Origin: Rosistilla oblonga
GTDB lineage: Bacteria > Planctomycetota > Planctomycetia > Pirellulales > Pirellulaceae
NCBI RefSeq assembly: GCF_007751715.1
Contig: NZ_CP036292.1
Location: 2,666,001 to 2,730,000 of the forward strand
DNA: 64,000 bases
Direction of reading: 5' to 3'
Shown here in pieces: positions 26,936 to 37,436 of the stretch. A program made the translations under genes and the position numbers. The first letter of the stretch is position 1. Every line of letters starts with the position of its first letter. Under the pieces are notes generated by a model, which did no database searches, was not told where the DNA came from, and worked only from the letters and a program-made list of their open reading frames with translations.

Positions 26936-28456
26936 ATGACGGGCGAAAGCAAGATGGCATTCGAAAGAATCAGCACGGGGATCGAAACGCTCGATGAGAT
27001 ATTGCATGGTGGGCTGACCCGCGATCGGTTGTATCTGGTCGAAGGGACTCCGGGGACGGGGAAGACAACGTTTGGACTGCAGTTCCTTCTGGCGGGACGC
27101 GATCGTGGCGAGAAGGGAATCTACGTCACACTATCGGAAACAAAAGAAGAACTGATCGGGATCGCGCAGTCGCACGGCTGGTCGCTCGACGGCATCTATA
27201 TCCACGAACTACTGAATCCCGAAGACGCCGCCGGCCGCGCACAATACACGATGTTCGAACCGTCGGAGGTCGAACTGGGAAGCACCGTTGGAGAGGTGCA
27301 GAAACAGGTCGAGGCGATGAAGCCGCAAAGGATCGTGTTTGATTCGCTGTCGGAAATGCGGTTGCTGTCTCAGGGAGCGTTGCGATACCGCCGGCAGATC
27401 CTGGCGCTGAAGCAATTTTTTGTCGGCCGCGGCTGCACCACGTTGCTGTTGGACGACAAGGCGACCGGCGGCGAAGACCAACAGCTGCAGAGTCTGGCTC
27501 ACGGCGTGATTCGACTCGAACAACGACTGACCGACTACGGCAACGAACGCCGTTCGTTGCGAGTGATCAAACACCGCGGGTCCGACTTCATCGGCGGTGC
27601 TCACGATGTCCAATTGATGCGCGGCGGGATGCAAGTCTTTCCGCGAGCGACTGTCGACACAAGTCCGTGGTTTGCCGACGGCCGCGTGATCAGCAGCGGC
27701 TTGGATTCGTTGGACCAATTGTTGGGTGGCGGTATCACCGAGGGTTCGAGCACACTTTTGTTAGGCCCCGCCGGTGTCGGTAAATCGTCGATGGGTGTGC
27801 AGTTCGCGGTGGAAGCGGCCAAGCGTGGCGAGCGGGCGGTGCTGTTCGAATTTGAGGAGAGCGATAACGCGTTGTTGACGCGTTCCGAAGGACTCGGACT
27901 GCCGCTGCGAAAATACATCGATGACGGCTCGATCGCCGTTCGGCATCTTCCCGCCGGCGAGATCGCACCCAATGAGTTTGCGATGAAGGTGCGTTCGGAA
28001 GTCGCCGAGGATGCTCAGGGGCGAAAGACAACTGTCGTGTTGATCGACAGTCTCAACGGCTATTTGAGTTCGATGCCACACGAAAACTTTCTTGTCGTCC
28101 AGCTGCACGACATCTTGAACTATCTTGGCAAGCGAGGGATCGCAACCTTCCTGGTCGTTGCTCAGCATGGCATGATGGGGCACGGGATGGGAACGCCTGT
28201 CGACACAAGCTATCTCGCCGACGCGGTGATCCTGTTCCGCTACTTCGAAGCCGCTGGCGAAATTCACCGCGCGATATCGGTCGTCAAGAATCGCACGGCC
28301 AATCACGAGCGGACGATTCGTGAATTCGGCTTGAGCGATCAAGGCCTTGTGATCGGCCAACCGTTGACGAATTTTCGCGGCGTGCTGGCCGGAACGCCCG
28401 AGTTCATCGGACCTCGCGATGTGCTGTTGGATCCCCGAGAAGCGAGTACCGAATGA
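26936..28456 (+). CDS. KaiC-like double RecA-domain ATPase
   Basis: The start is ATG 26936, with AAGGAC eight bases upstream; the frame extends to 26849 without support. The 506-residue protein has two RecA/KaiC domains. CI has Walker A GTPGTGKTT (Lys43) and LSETKEEL. CII has Walker A GPAGVGKSS (Lys283) and the catalytic Glu pair in LFEFEESDNALLTRSEGLGL. That is the full KaiC layout and length (about 520). No kaiA or kaiB is visible. Its stop overlaps the start of a hybrid histidine kinase by four bases, so the two are translationally coupled. KaiC-like proteins beside kinases are widespread in non-cyanobacterial signalling, and a circadian role is not implied. Confidence 0.9.
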   Translation: MTGESKMAFERISTGIETLDEILHGGLTRDRLYLVEGTPGTGKTTFGLQFLLAGRDRGEKGIYVTLSETKEELIGIAQSHGWSLDGIYIHELLNPEDAAGRAQYTMFEPSEVELGSTVGEVQKQVEAMKPQRIVFDSLSEMRLLSQGALRYRRQILALKQFFVGRGCTTLLLDDKATGGEDQQLQSLAHGVIRLEQRLTDYGNERRSLRVIKHRGSDFIGGAHDVQLMRGGMQVFPRATVDTSPWFADGRVISSGLDSLDQLLGGGITEGSSTLLLGPAGVGKSSMGVQFAVEAAKRGERAVLFEFEESDNALLTRSEGLGLPLRKYIDDGSIAVRHLPAGEIAPNEFAMKVRSEVAEDAQGRKTTVVLIDSLNGYLSSMPHENFLVVQLHDILNYLGKRGIATFLVVAQHGMMGHGMGTPVDTSYLADAVILFRYFEAAGEIHRAISVVKNRTANHERTIREFGLSDQGLVIGQPLTNFRGVLAGTPEFIGPRDVLLDPREASTE

Positions 28457-30471
28457 ATTCCCTGGAACCGTCCAGCGACATCAGCCAACGCGTGGCCATT
28501 TTCGCACCGACTCCGCAGGACGCCAAGATATGCAAGCAGATCTTGGACGACGTCCAGATCGAAGCCGATTTCTGTTCGTCCATCGACCAGCTTTGCGATG
28601 CGATCGAAGCGGGCGTCGGCGTCGGTTTGGTGGGCGAATATCACCTGGGGCACGTTCAGCTGCAGCGGCTGCACGATGTCCTGTCGCGACAGCCCGAATG
28701 GTCCGACTTTCCCGTCTTGGTGCTGTTGGGAACCGAAGAGCTTTCGTCGCAGCGGGTGGAGCAATTGCTCTCGATCGGGAACGTCACGCTGGTTCCCTGC
28801 CCGCTGCGGATCGCGGTTTTTGTCAGCAAATTGCGGGCTCGGCTCCGCGATCGACGCCGGCAATACGCGGTTCGGGATCTATTGATCGAACGTCGGCGAG
28901 CGGTCGAGGCGGCTGCTGTCGATGCCCGCCGGCTGCGACTGGCGTTGCAAGCTGGCCAGATGGGCGTTTGGGAATGGAGCCAAAAAGAACTCTATTGGTC
29001 GCCGACGTTCTACGATCTGTATGGGTTTGAAAAAACGGTTACCCCCGACCCCCAACGATGTTTCGAACGCGTCCACGCCGACGACCGCGACACCTTGGTC
29101 TCCCAATGGACCCGTTCGTTGGAACAGGGAACCGAATTGCGGATGGAATTTCGGATCGCGCATCCGCAGCTGGGCCAGCGTTGGTTGTCGGCCATTGGCG
29201 AACCGGTGCGATCCAAATCGGGAAGAGTGTTGCGTCATTCGGGGATCATCTGGGACGTCACGCAGCGGCATGAATCGGAAGCCGCGTTGTTGGAAGCGCG
29301 CGAACAGGCCGAGAGTGCAAACCGGGCGAAGAGCGAATTTCTGGCGAACATGAGTCACGAGATCCGCACGCCGATGACGGCGATCCTCGGCTACATCGAT
29401 CTGATCGATGAAAAGGTCGACCACGAAGAGACGCGAGACCACATCGATACGGTTCGCCGGAACGGCAAGTTTTTGCTGGCGATCATCAACGACATCCTCG
29501 ATCTATCGAAGATCGAAGCTGGCAAGTTCGATCTGGCGGTCGAGCCGTTTTCGCCGAATCGCTTGATCGAAGATGTGCGAAGCATCATGAATGTCCGCGC
29601 TACGGAAAATCAGATCGACCTGCATATCAATTATGAGGGACTGGTTCCCGAGACGATCCAGACCGACCCAAAACGGCTGAAACAGATCCTGATCAATCTT
29701 GTCGGCAACGCCATCAAGTTCACCGACCGCGGCTCGGTCACGCTTTCGGTCTCTTACGACCCGTCGGCCAAACGAGTCTTGTTTCAGGTTGCCGACACCG
29801 GCATTGGGATGACGACGCGCCAGATCAATCGACTGTTCCAACCGTTCAGCCAAGCCGATTCGTCGGTCTCGCGGACCTTTGGTGGCACCGGTTTGGGACT
29901 GGCGATATCGCAGCGATTGGCGAGCATCATGGGAGGCGAAATCTCCGTAGAGAGCGAACCGGGCGAAGGGAGTTGTTTTGCCGTATCGATCGATCCCGGG
30001 GATCTCACCAACACGCGTCTGGTCCCGCTGCGACCGTTCGAAGACGTGCCGGTGTCGGAGTCGTCCAGCGATGTCTCGCCGCTGACCTGCAGCGTGCTGC
30101 TGGTCGACGACCGCCGCGACATTCGCTTCCTTGCTTCGCGTCTGTTATCCAACGCGGGGGCGACGATTACCGAGGCCGAAGATGGCCAGGAAGCTGTCGA
30201 CAAGATGCAAGAGATGCTCCGCAACGACCGCGTCGTCGACCTAATCCTATTGGACATGCAGATGCCGCGACTCGACGGTTACCGAACCGCCGATCAACTG
30301 CGACGGCTTGGCTACAAGGGGCCGATCATCGCACTGACCGCCGACGCGATGCAGGGCGACATGGACCGCTGCATCCAGTGTGGCTGCAACGACTATTTGA
30401 GCAAGCCGATCGACAGTGCGCTGCTCTTAGAAAAGGTCCGCAGCTTCGTCGGATCCGAGTTTCGACTCTAG
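28453..30471 (+). CDS. Hybrid sensor histidine kinase coupled to the KaiC-like protein
   Basis: A 672-residue cytoplasmic kinase without membrane segments. Residues 1-130 look like a receiver-related fold (RVAIFAPTPQDAKICKQILD... VLVLLGTEEL) without a clear phospho-acceptor. A PAS domain follows at about 155-285 (QAGQMGVWEWSQKELYWSPT, WDVTQRHESE), then HisKA with His302 (ANMSHEIRTPMTAILGY), HATPase (DPKRLKQILINLVGNAIKFT, ADTGIGM, GGTGLGLAIS) and a C-terminal receiver with acceptor Asp601 (LILLDMQMPRLDG) and Lys in LSKPID. The likely input is the KaiC-like partner upstream. No separate response regulator is adjacent, so output may go through phosphotransfer. Confidence 0.93.
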   Translation: MNSLEPSSDISQRVAIFAPTPQDAKICKQILDDVQIEADFCSSIDQLCDAIEAGVGVGLVGEYHLGHVQLQRLHDVLSRQPEWSDFPVLVLLGTEELSSQRVEQLLSIGNVTLVPCPLRIAVFVSKLRARLRDRRRQYAVRDLLIERRRAVEAAAVDARRLRLALQAGQMGVWEWSQKELYWSPTFYDLYGFEKTVTPDPQRCFERVHADDRDTLVSQWTRSLEQGTELRMEFRIAHPQLGQRWLSAIGEPVRSKSGRVLRHSGIIWDVTQRHESEAALLEAREQAESANRAKSEFLANMSHEIRTPMTAILGYIDLIDEKVDHEETRDHIDTVRRNGKFLLAIINDILDLSKIEAGKFDLAVEPFSPNRLIEDVRSIMNVRATENQIDLHINYEGLVPETIQTDPKRLKQILINLVGNAIKFTDRGSVTLSVSYDPSAKRVLFQVADTGIGMTTRQINRLFQPFSQADSSVSRTFGGTGLGLAISQRLASIMGGEISVESEPGEGSCFAVSIDPGDLTNTRLVPLRPFEDVPVSESSSDVSPLTCSVLLVDDRRDIRFLASRLLSNAGATITEAEDGQEAVDKMQEMLRNDRVVDLILLDMQMPRLDGYRTADQLRRLGYKGPIIALTADAMQGDMDRCIQCGCNDYLSKPIDSALLLEKVRSFVGSEFRL

Positions 30472-30699
30472 CCTCCATACGCACCGGTTTCTCAACGATC
30501 AACGCGGTCGTCCCGAAACCATCTCTTTTGCGATCGTATCACCAAGTGATGCGGCATGCGATGCAAATCGCCGTAAAAACGGGAGCGGCAACCGACCGCC
30601 GGTTTGCGGCATGGGGTTTGCTTTCAGTAGCGGATCAGTTGAACTTTGCAGCCGCACTGCGTCTGCAAGCTGATAAATATCCATGCTGGAGTAAAACCT

Positions 30700-31776
30700 A
30701 TGGCGGTCCTCGAACAGGAAAACGGCGTTGCGGAAGAGTGCCAGTCGGCCAGTCGACCGCACGTCCAATCGGCTGACGGCATCCTCGACTGCGTCGGCCA
30801 AACACCGTTGGTTCAGATGCGTCGCTATCTCGAAGAGCCTAGCGTCGAACTATACGCAAAGCTCGAATCGGCGAACCCGGGTGGAAGTGCCAAAGATCGT
30901 CCCGCCACGCGAATGTTGCACCATGCGATACGGCAGGGGGAACTTGCGGAAGGGGCGACGGTGATCGAATCCTCTTCGGGAAACATGGGGATCGGTTTGG
31001 CTCAGGCGTGTCGGTTTCACGGCTTGCGATTTATGTGTGTCGTCGATCCGCATGCCCAACCGCAAAACGTGGCGATCATGCGAGCGTTGGGAGCGGAGAT
31101 CGTACGCGTTGAGCGGCAGGTCGACGGGAGCTTCCTGGCGGCTCGATTACAGCGGGTGCGAGAACTGTTGGAAGTCACTCCCAACAGCTATTGGCCCAAC
31201 CAATACGCAAACCGCCAGAACCCCATCGCTCACCTGAATGGCACGATTCGCGAGATCGATCGCGATACCGGCGGCGACATCGACTATCTCTTTGTCGCGA
31301 CCAGCAGCACGGGGACGGCCCAAGGCTGTCGCGACTACTTACGCCGCCACCGTCGCAATACGAAAGTGATCGCTGTCGACGCCAACGGCAGCGTGTTGTT
31401 TGGCGGTTCGCCCGGCGAGCGGTTGATTCCTGGATTGGGCGCTGGCCACGAACCTGCTCTCGCCCGCGATCAAACGTTCGACCAAATCGTTCGCGTCTCC
31501 GACATCGATTGTGTCGTTGGCTGCCGCCGGGCAGCGGGGCGCGAAGCGATGCTCGTTGGCGGATCGGCGGGCGGGGTTTTAGAAGTTGTTCGATCGATGG
31601 AAGCAAACCTGCGCGGCAAGCGTTGTGTCGCGATCCTTCACGATTCGGGGACTCGATACCTGGACACGGTCTTCAACGACGATTGGCTTCAGTCGGCGCT
31701 TGGCACAAATGCTGAAGAAGTCGAATCGCGGAGCGATTCGCCAGCACTTTCGTCGACCGAAGCGAGGTCGCAATGA
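30700..31776 (+). CDS. SbnA/cysteine-synthase-like PLP enzyme
   Basis: The start is ATG 30700 with GGAG nine bases upstream, giving 358 residues. It is a fold-type II PLP enzyme of the cysteine synthase family: PLP-lysine Lys65 in SANPGGSAKDR, the substrate loop ESSSGNMGIGLAQ, the phosphate-binding glycine loop SSTGTAQG, and LVGGSAGGVLEV near the end. The Met in SSGNMG and the gene context favour the SbnA / NGR234 Y4xP branch, where the enzyme uses O-phosphoserine and glutamate on the way to diaminopropionate, over plain cysteine synthase. This is inference, and both functions remain possible. Its stop overlaps the next start (ATGA). Confidence 0.85.
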   Translation: MAVLEQENGVAEECQSASRPHVQSADGILDCVGQTPLVQMRRYLEEPSVELYAKLESANPGGSAKDRPATRMLHHAIRQGELAEGATVIESSSGNMGIGLAQACRFHGLRFMCVVDPHAQPQNVAIMRALGAEIVRVERQVDGSFLAARLQRVRELLEVTPNSYWPNQYANRQNPIAHLNGTIREIDRDTGGDIDYLFVATSSTGTAQGCRDYLRRHRRNTKVIAVDANGSVLFGGSPGERLIPGLGAGHEPALARDQTFDQIVRVSDIDCVVGCRRAAGREAMLVGGSAGGVLEVVRSMEANLRGKRCVAILHDSGTRYLDTVFNDDWLQSALGTNAEEVESRSDSPALSSTEARSQ

Positions 31777-33500
31777 GTGCTCCGCTGGCAGCATCGGTTG
31801 CCGTCGGAGATCGATCGAACCTGTCGCACGGGGCGTCGCGGTTCCGGATCGGGATCGTCGGTTGTGGTCCGCGTGGGCTGTACAGTTTGCAATCGCTGAG
31901 CGATGAACTGCGGCGAAGTCGCTGTGTTCAAAGCCTATCGATCGACATCTTCGAGCCGTCCGAGTTTCCCGGTGCGGGGAATGTCTACGCGTCCTGTCAG
32001 CCTCATTACCTGAAGATGAACTTCGCCGCGAAGCACATCAACGCTTGGGCGGATTCCGGTGAATCGGGGGCTAAACGTCTCGACTTCGTCGGCTGGTTGA
32101 AGCAAAGGTACGGGACATCGGTCGATCCAAACGAATTTGCCCCACGAGCGATCGTTGGCGAATATTTGCACGACTGTTACCGAAGAGTTTACGCCGAACT
32201 GGAGGAATTCGCGCAGCTGAAGCTTCACCGCTGCAGCGTCTCGCGAGTCGACCGCCGCGACCGGCGCTGGGTTGTGCAGACCGATCGGCTCGAAGCGGAA
32301 TACGACGAACTGGTTTTGACCGTCGGGCACGAGGGATGGCGGACTCCGCAACCGTCGCAAGGAGAAACGAAGCCGGATTTCATCTCCGCTTTCCCAATCC
32401 GGAAGAATCTGTCCGTCGAATCGATCCACCCTCGAGAGACCGTCGCAATCCGAGGTTGCGGTTTGACGTGGATCGACGTCACGCTGGCGTTGACCACCGG
32501 ACGCAGCGGAGCTTTCATTGTCACGGGAGACAACTGGCGTTATCTGCCCAGCGGCTGTGAACCGCGGCGGATCATCCCCTTTTCGCGCAGTGGGCGACCG
32601 ATGTTGGCCAAACCGAACGAGTCGCTGTTTCCGCAGCCCGCTGCGTTGGATGCGATCTGGGAACGCGGTCGCGATGCGATCGATGCGCTTCAACTGCCAA
32701 TCCACCGCTGCGATCGAGAGAGCCAGTTCTGGCAGATTCTGACGCAATCAGCCGCCGCAGCAGTAAACCATTTCCGCGACCGTTCGTTTGGCACGTCGAC
32801 TGAGGTTCAAAATTGGTTTGACGATTGGTGTCGCGGCACGATGAAACCTGCGACGTCGTTGGCCGCGATGCGTCGTTCGTTTCGCGTCGCAACTGGTCGC
32901 GAGGCACCCGATGTTGGATGGGCGATGGGAGCCGCTTGGCGAAACCTGTATCCTGCGATCGTTCGTCAAGTCAGCTATGGCGGACTCGCCGCGGACCAGT
33001 GGAAGACGTTTTGGCATATCGCGGCAGAGATGGAGCGAATCGCCTTTGGCCCACCCGCCGACAACGTCGGCCGGATGTTGGCATTGATCGATGCCGGGAT
33101 CGTCGACCTGCGTTTTCTCACCTCGGAACTGCAGATGGACACTTCGCGCCGCGAGGGAACTTGCACGATCGGCAACGGCATCGATACCGTAGCGGTCGAT
33201 CGATGCGTCGACGCCGTGCTCCCCTCACCGCTTCAACTTCACAGCTCCGGGCCGCTGCATGGTTTACTGGATGCTGGCACGATTCAGCGGTTGCACGGCA
33301 GCGAGGGGATCGAAGTCGATCGCCTGGGGCGTCCGGTGACTGAAAAAGGTCGAGCGGTCGACGGACTGGCGATCATTGGGCGGTCGACAGAAGGCTGTGT
33401 GTTGGGCAACGATACGCTCAGCCGAACGCTGCACGATCAACCTCAACGCTGGGCGGCCGGAGTCGCAACAAAAATTCAAAATCGGAAAGAGAACGAATGA
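31773..33500 (+). CDS. FAD/NAD(P)-binding protein (NAD_binding_9 family)
   Basis: A 575-residue protein with a dinucleotide-binding start FRIGIVGCGPRGLYSLQSL and a second conserved patch (FPGAGNVYASCQPHYLKMNF) typical of the NAD_binding_9 group of flavoprotein-like proteins. TVGHEGWRTPQ and the C-terminal VDGLAIIGRSTEGCVLGND fit the closing strand of a two-dinucleotide fold. Relatives are often annotated as hydroxyacylglutathione- or lysine-monooxygenase-like without assay. It sits between two PLP enzymes with four-base overlaps on both sides, so it should oxidise or reduce an intermediate of the same pathway. Confidence 0.8.
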   Translation: MSAPLAASVAVGDRSNLSHGASRFRIGIVGCGPRGLYSLQSLSDELRRSRCVQSLSIDIFEPSEFPGAGNVYASCQPHYLKMNFAAKHINAWADSGESGAKRLDFVGWLKQRYGTSVDPNEFAPRAIVGEYLHDCYRRVYAELEEFAQLKLHRCSVSRVDRRDRRWVVQTDRLEAEYDELVLTVGHEGWRTPQPSQGETKPDFISAFPIRKNLSVESIHPRETVAIRGCGLTWIDVTLALTTGRSGAFIVTGDNWRYLPSGCEPRRIIPFSRSGRPMLAKPNESLFPQPAALDAIWERGRDAIDALQLPIHRCDRESQFWQILTQSAAAAVNHFRDRSFGTSTEVQNWFDDWCRGTMKPATSLAAMRRSFRVATGREAPDVGWAMGAAWRNLYPAIVRQVSYGGLAADQWKTFWHIAAEMERIAFGPPADNVGRMLALIDAGIVDLRFLTSELQMDTSRREGTCTIGNGIDTVAVDRCVDAVLPSPLQLHSSGPLHGLLDAGTIQRLHGSEGIEVDRLGRPVTEKGRAVDGLAIIGRSTEGCVLGNDTLSRTLHDQPQRWAAGVATKIQNRKENE

Positions 33501-34993
33501 CCTGTAGCATCGAAACTTCGGATCCCACCGACCGCCAGCGGATCGCCACGCTGAGATCCTTCTGCCAAGGAACGCCCCCGTTGGACGCGGTGTTGGAACC
33601 TTGGATGGTCGAACTGTTGAGCGACCGAAGGCCGGAACTCGATGCGGCGTGCGAGCGATTTGGTTCGCCACTGAACGTAATCTCGGCCGAACCGATGGTC
33701 CGCAATATCGAGCAACTGAATCGAGTTGCTGCCGAACGCGATCTCCGTTTTCAGGTCTACTTTGCCCGGAAAGCCAACAAGTGTTTGGCGTTTGTCGATG
33801 CAGCCAACCGGATCGGGGCGGGGATCGATGTCGCGAGCGAGGCGGAGTGCCAGCAGGCGATCGAGCGTGGCGTGCGCAGTGCGGACATCCTTTGCACCGC
33901 AGCGATCAAGCCACGATCGTTGATCCGGTTGTGCGTGCAGAACCGAGTTCCGATTGCGATCGATAACATTGACGAACTTCGGTGCGTCGAAGCGGTGGCG
34001 GCGGAACTGGCGATCGAAGCGGAGGTTGCGATTCGGATCAGCGGTTTCGAGCATGAGGGTGAGAAGCTGTTCTCGCGTTTTGGTTTTGATATCGACGAAG
34101 CGGGCCATCTGCTCCGCCAGATTCCCGACCCCAGCGGCGAAGCTTCGGTTCGCGTCTGCGGTATCCATTTCCATCTGGATGGTTATAGCGCAGCTCAACG
34201 CATTAGTGCGATCCGCCAATCGCTGCCGTTGATCGACCGATTCCGGTCGCTTGGCCATGACGTTCGGTTTCTCGATATCGGTGGCGGTCTACCGATGTGT
34301 TATTTGGAGAGCGAGTCGCAGTGGGAAGCGTTTCACGCGGCGCATCGATCCGCACTGCTGGGCGAACGCAAACCGATCACCTTCAAAAATGATGGCCTTG
34401 GATTTCTTAACGTCGATGGGAAATTGCACGGCCATCGCAACACCTATCCCTATTACCAATCGCCCACCGCCGCAGCTTGGTTGGCTGGCGTATTGGATGC
34501 GGAATTCGAACCGGGGGAAACGCTCGCCGCTGCGATTCGCCAACGGCAGCTGCAGTTGCGATGCGAGCCCGGACGCAGCGTCTTAAACGGCTGTGGCATC
34601 ACCGTCGCTCGCGTTGAGTTTGTCAAACGCCATCCCAGTGGAGATTCGTTTGTCGGGGTTGCCATGAACCGCACGCAGTGTCGAACCGGCAGCGATGACT
34701 TTCTCGTAGATCCCTTGGTGCTACGAACGAACGAAAGTGCAAGCTTGGATCGCAACGAGGCGTTGGCGGGATATTTCGTCGGCGCGTACTGCACCGAATC
34801 GGAACTGATCTCGCTGCGACGGTTCCGATTTCCCCAGGGGATTGCTGCCGGCGATCTGGTGGTTTTGCCCAACACCGCCGGCTATTTCATGCACTTTCTC
34901 GAGAGTCGGTCGCACCAATTCCCATTGGCAACCAACGTCGTGGTCGATCGCGACGGCGAAGAACTGTTTCGCGTCGACGCGATCGACAGCTAG
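33497..34993 (+). CDS. Y4yA-like PLP-dependent decarboxylase-fold enzyme
   Basis: A 498-residue fold-type III PLP enzyme (alanine racemase/ornithine-DAP decarboxylase group). PLP-lysine Lys92 lies in VYFARKANKCLAF. Further marks are CGIHFHLDGYS, the phosphate-binding LDIGGGLP, RCEPGRSVLNGCG and the partner-subunit cysteine segment GAYCTESELISL. Overall layout resembles Y4yA of Rhizobium NGR234 and diaminopimelate or citryl-diaminopropionate decarboxylases such as SbnH. A role in decarboxylating an amino-acid conjugate made by the two upstream enzymes is inferred. Length is about 70 residues above LysA. A perfect palindrome lies just past the stop. Confidence 0.85.
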   Translation: MTCSIETSDPTDRQRIATLRSFCQGTPPLDAVLEPWMVELLSDRRPELDAACERFGSPLNVISAEPMVRNIEQLNRVAAERDLRFQVYFARKANKCLAFVDAANRIGAGIDVASEAECQQAIERGVRSADILCTAAIKPRSLIRLCVQNRVPIAIDNIDELRCVEAVAAELAIEAEVAIRISGFEHEGEKLFSRFGFDIDEAGHLLRQIPDPSGEASVRVCGIHFHLDGYSAAQRISAIRQSLPLIDRFRSLGHDVRFLDIGGGLPMCYLESESQWEAFHAAHRSALLGERKPITFKNDGLGFLNVDGKLHGHRNTYPYYQSPTAAAWLAGVLDAEFEPGETLAAAIRQRQLQLRCEPGRSVLNGCGITVARVEFVKRHPSGDSFVGVAMNRTQCRTGSDDFLVDPLVLRTNESASLDRNEALAGYFVGAYCTESELISLRRFRFPQGIAAGDLVVLPNTAGYFMHFLESRSHQFPLATNVVVDRDGEELFRVDAIDS

Positions 34994-35001
34994 ACTTTGA
35001 T

Positions 35002-35029
35002 GACGCCAACCGATCGATCGGTTGGCGTC
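35002..35029. terminator. 28-bp perfect palindrome between convergent genes
   Basis: GACGCCAACCGATC is followed directly by its reverse complement. It lies between the stop of the Y4yA-like gene (34993) and the stop of the convergent sulfatase gene (35052). It would make a strong hairpin on both transcripts, but there is no T-run on either side, so it is a candidate bidirectional terminator rather than a certain one. Confidence 0.55.
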
Positions 35030-35051
35030 GCGCGGCAGAAGCGGCTTCCGA

Positions 35052-37241
<2,190 letters not shown>

Positions 37242-37436
37242 GGCTTTCCGTGGACTTCGATTCGTCGGGGGCTCGATCGATCAAACGCGCGACGTCGCTT
37301 GATGGCGACGCCCGATGCGTCGCAGGGGATCGAGGGATGGGTGAACCGAGTTTAGCCGAAGTCCGGCCGCGATGCGCGTCGGACGACGGAGAAAGCCTTC
37401 TGGAGGAGTTGGGAGTGGAGGAGTTGGGAACGTTTC

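Noticed and set aside
26936-28456. A circadian clock locus
   Set aside because: Only a KaiC-like gene is seen, without kaiA or kaiB. KaiC homologues coupled to kinases are common outside clocks.
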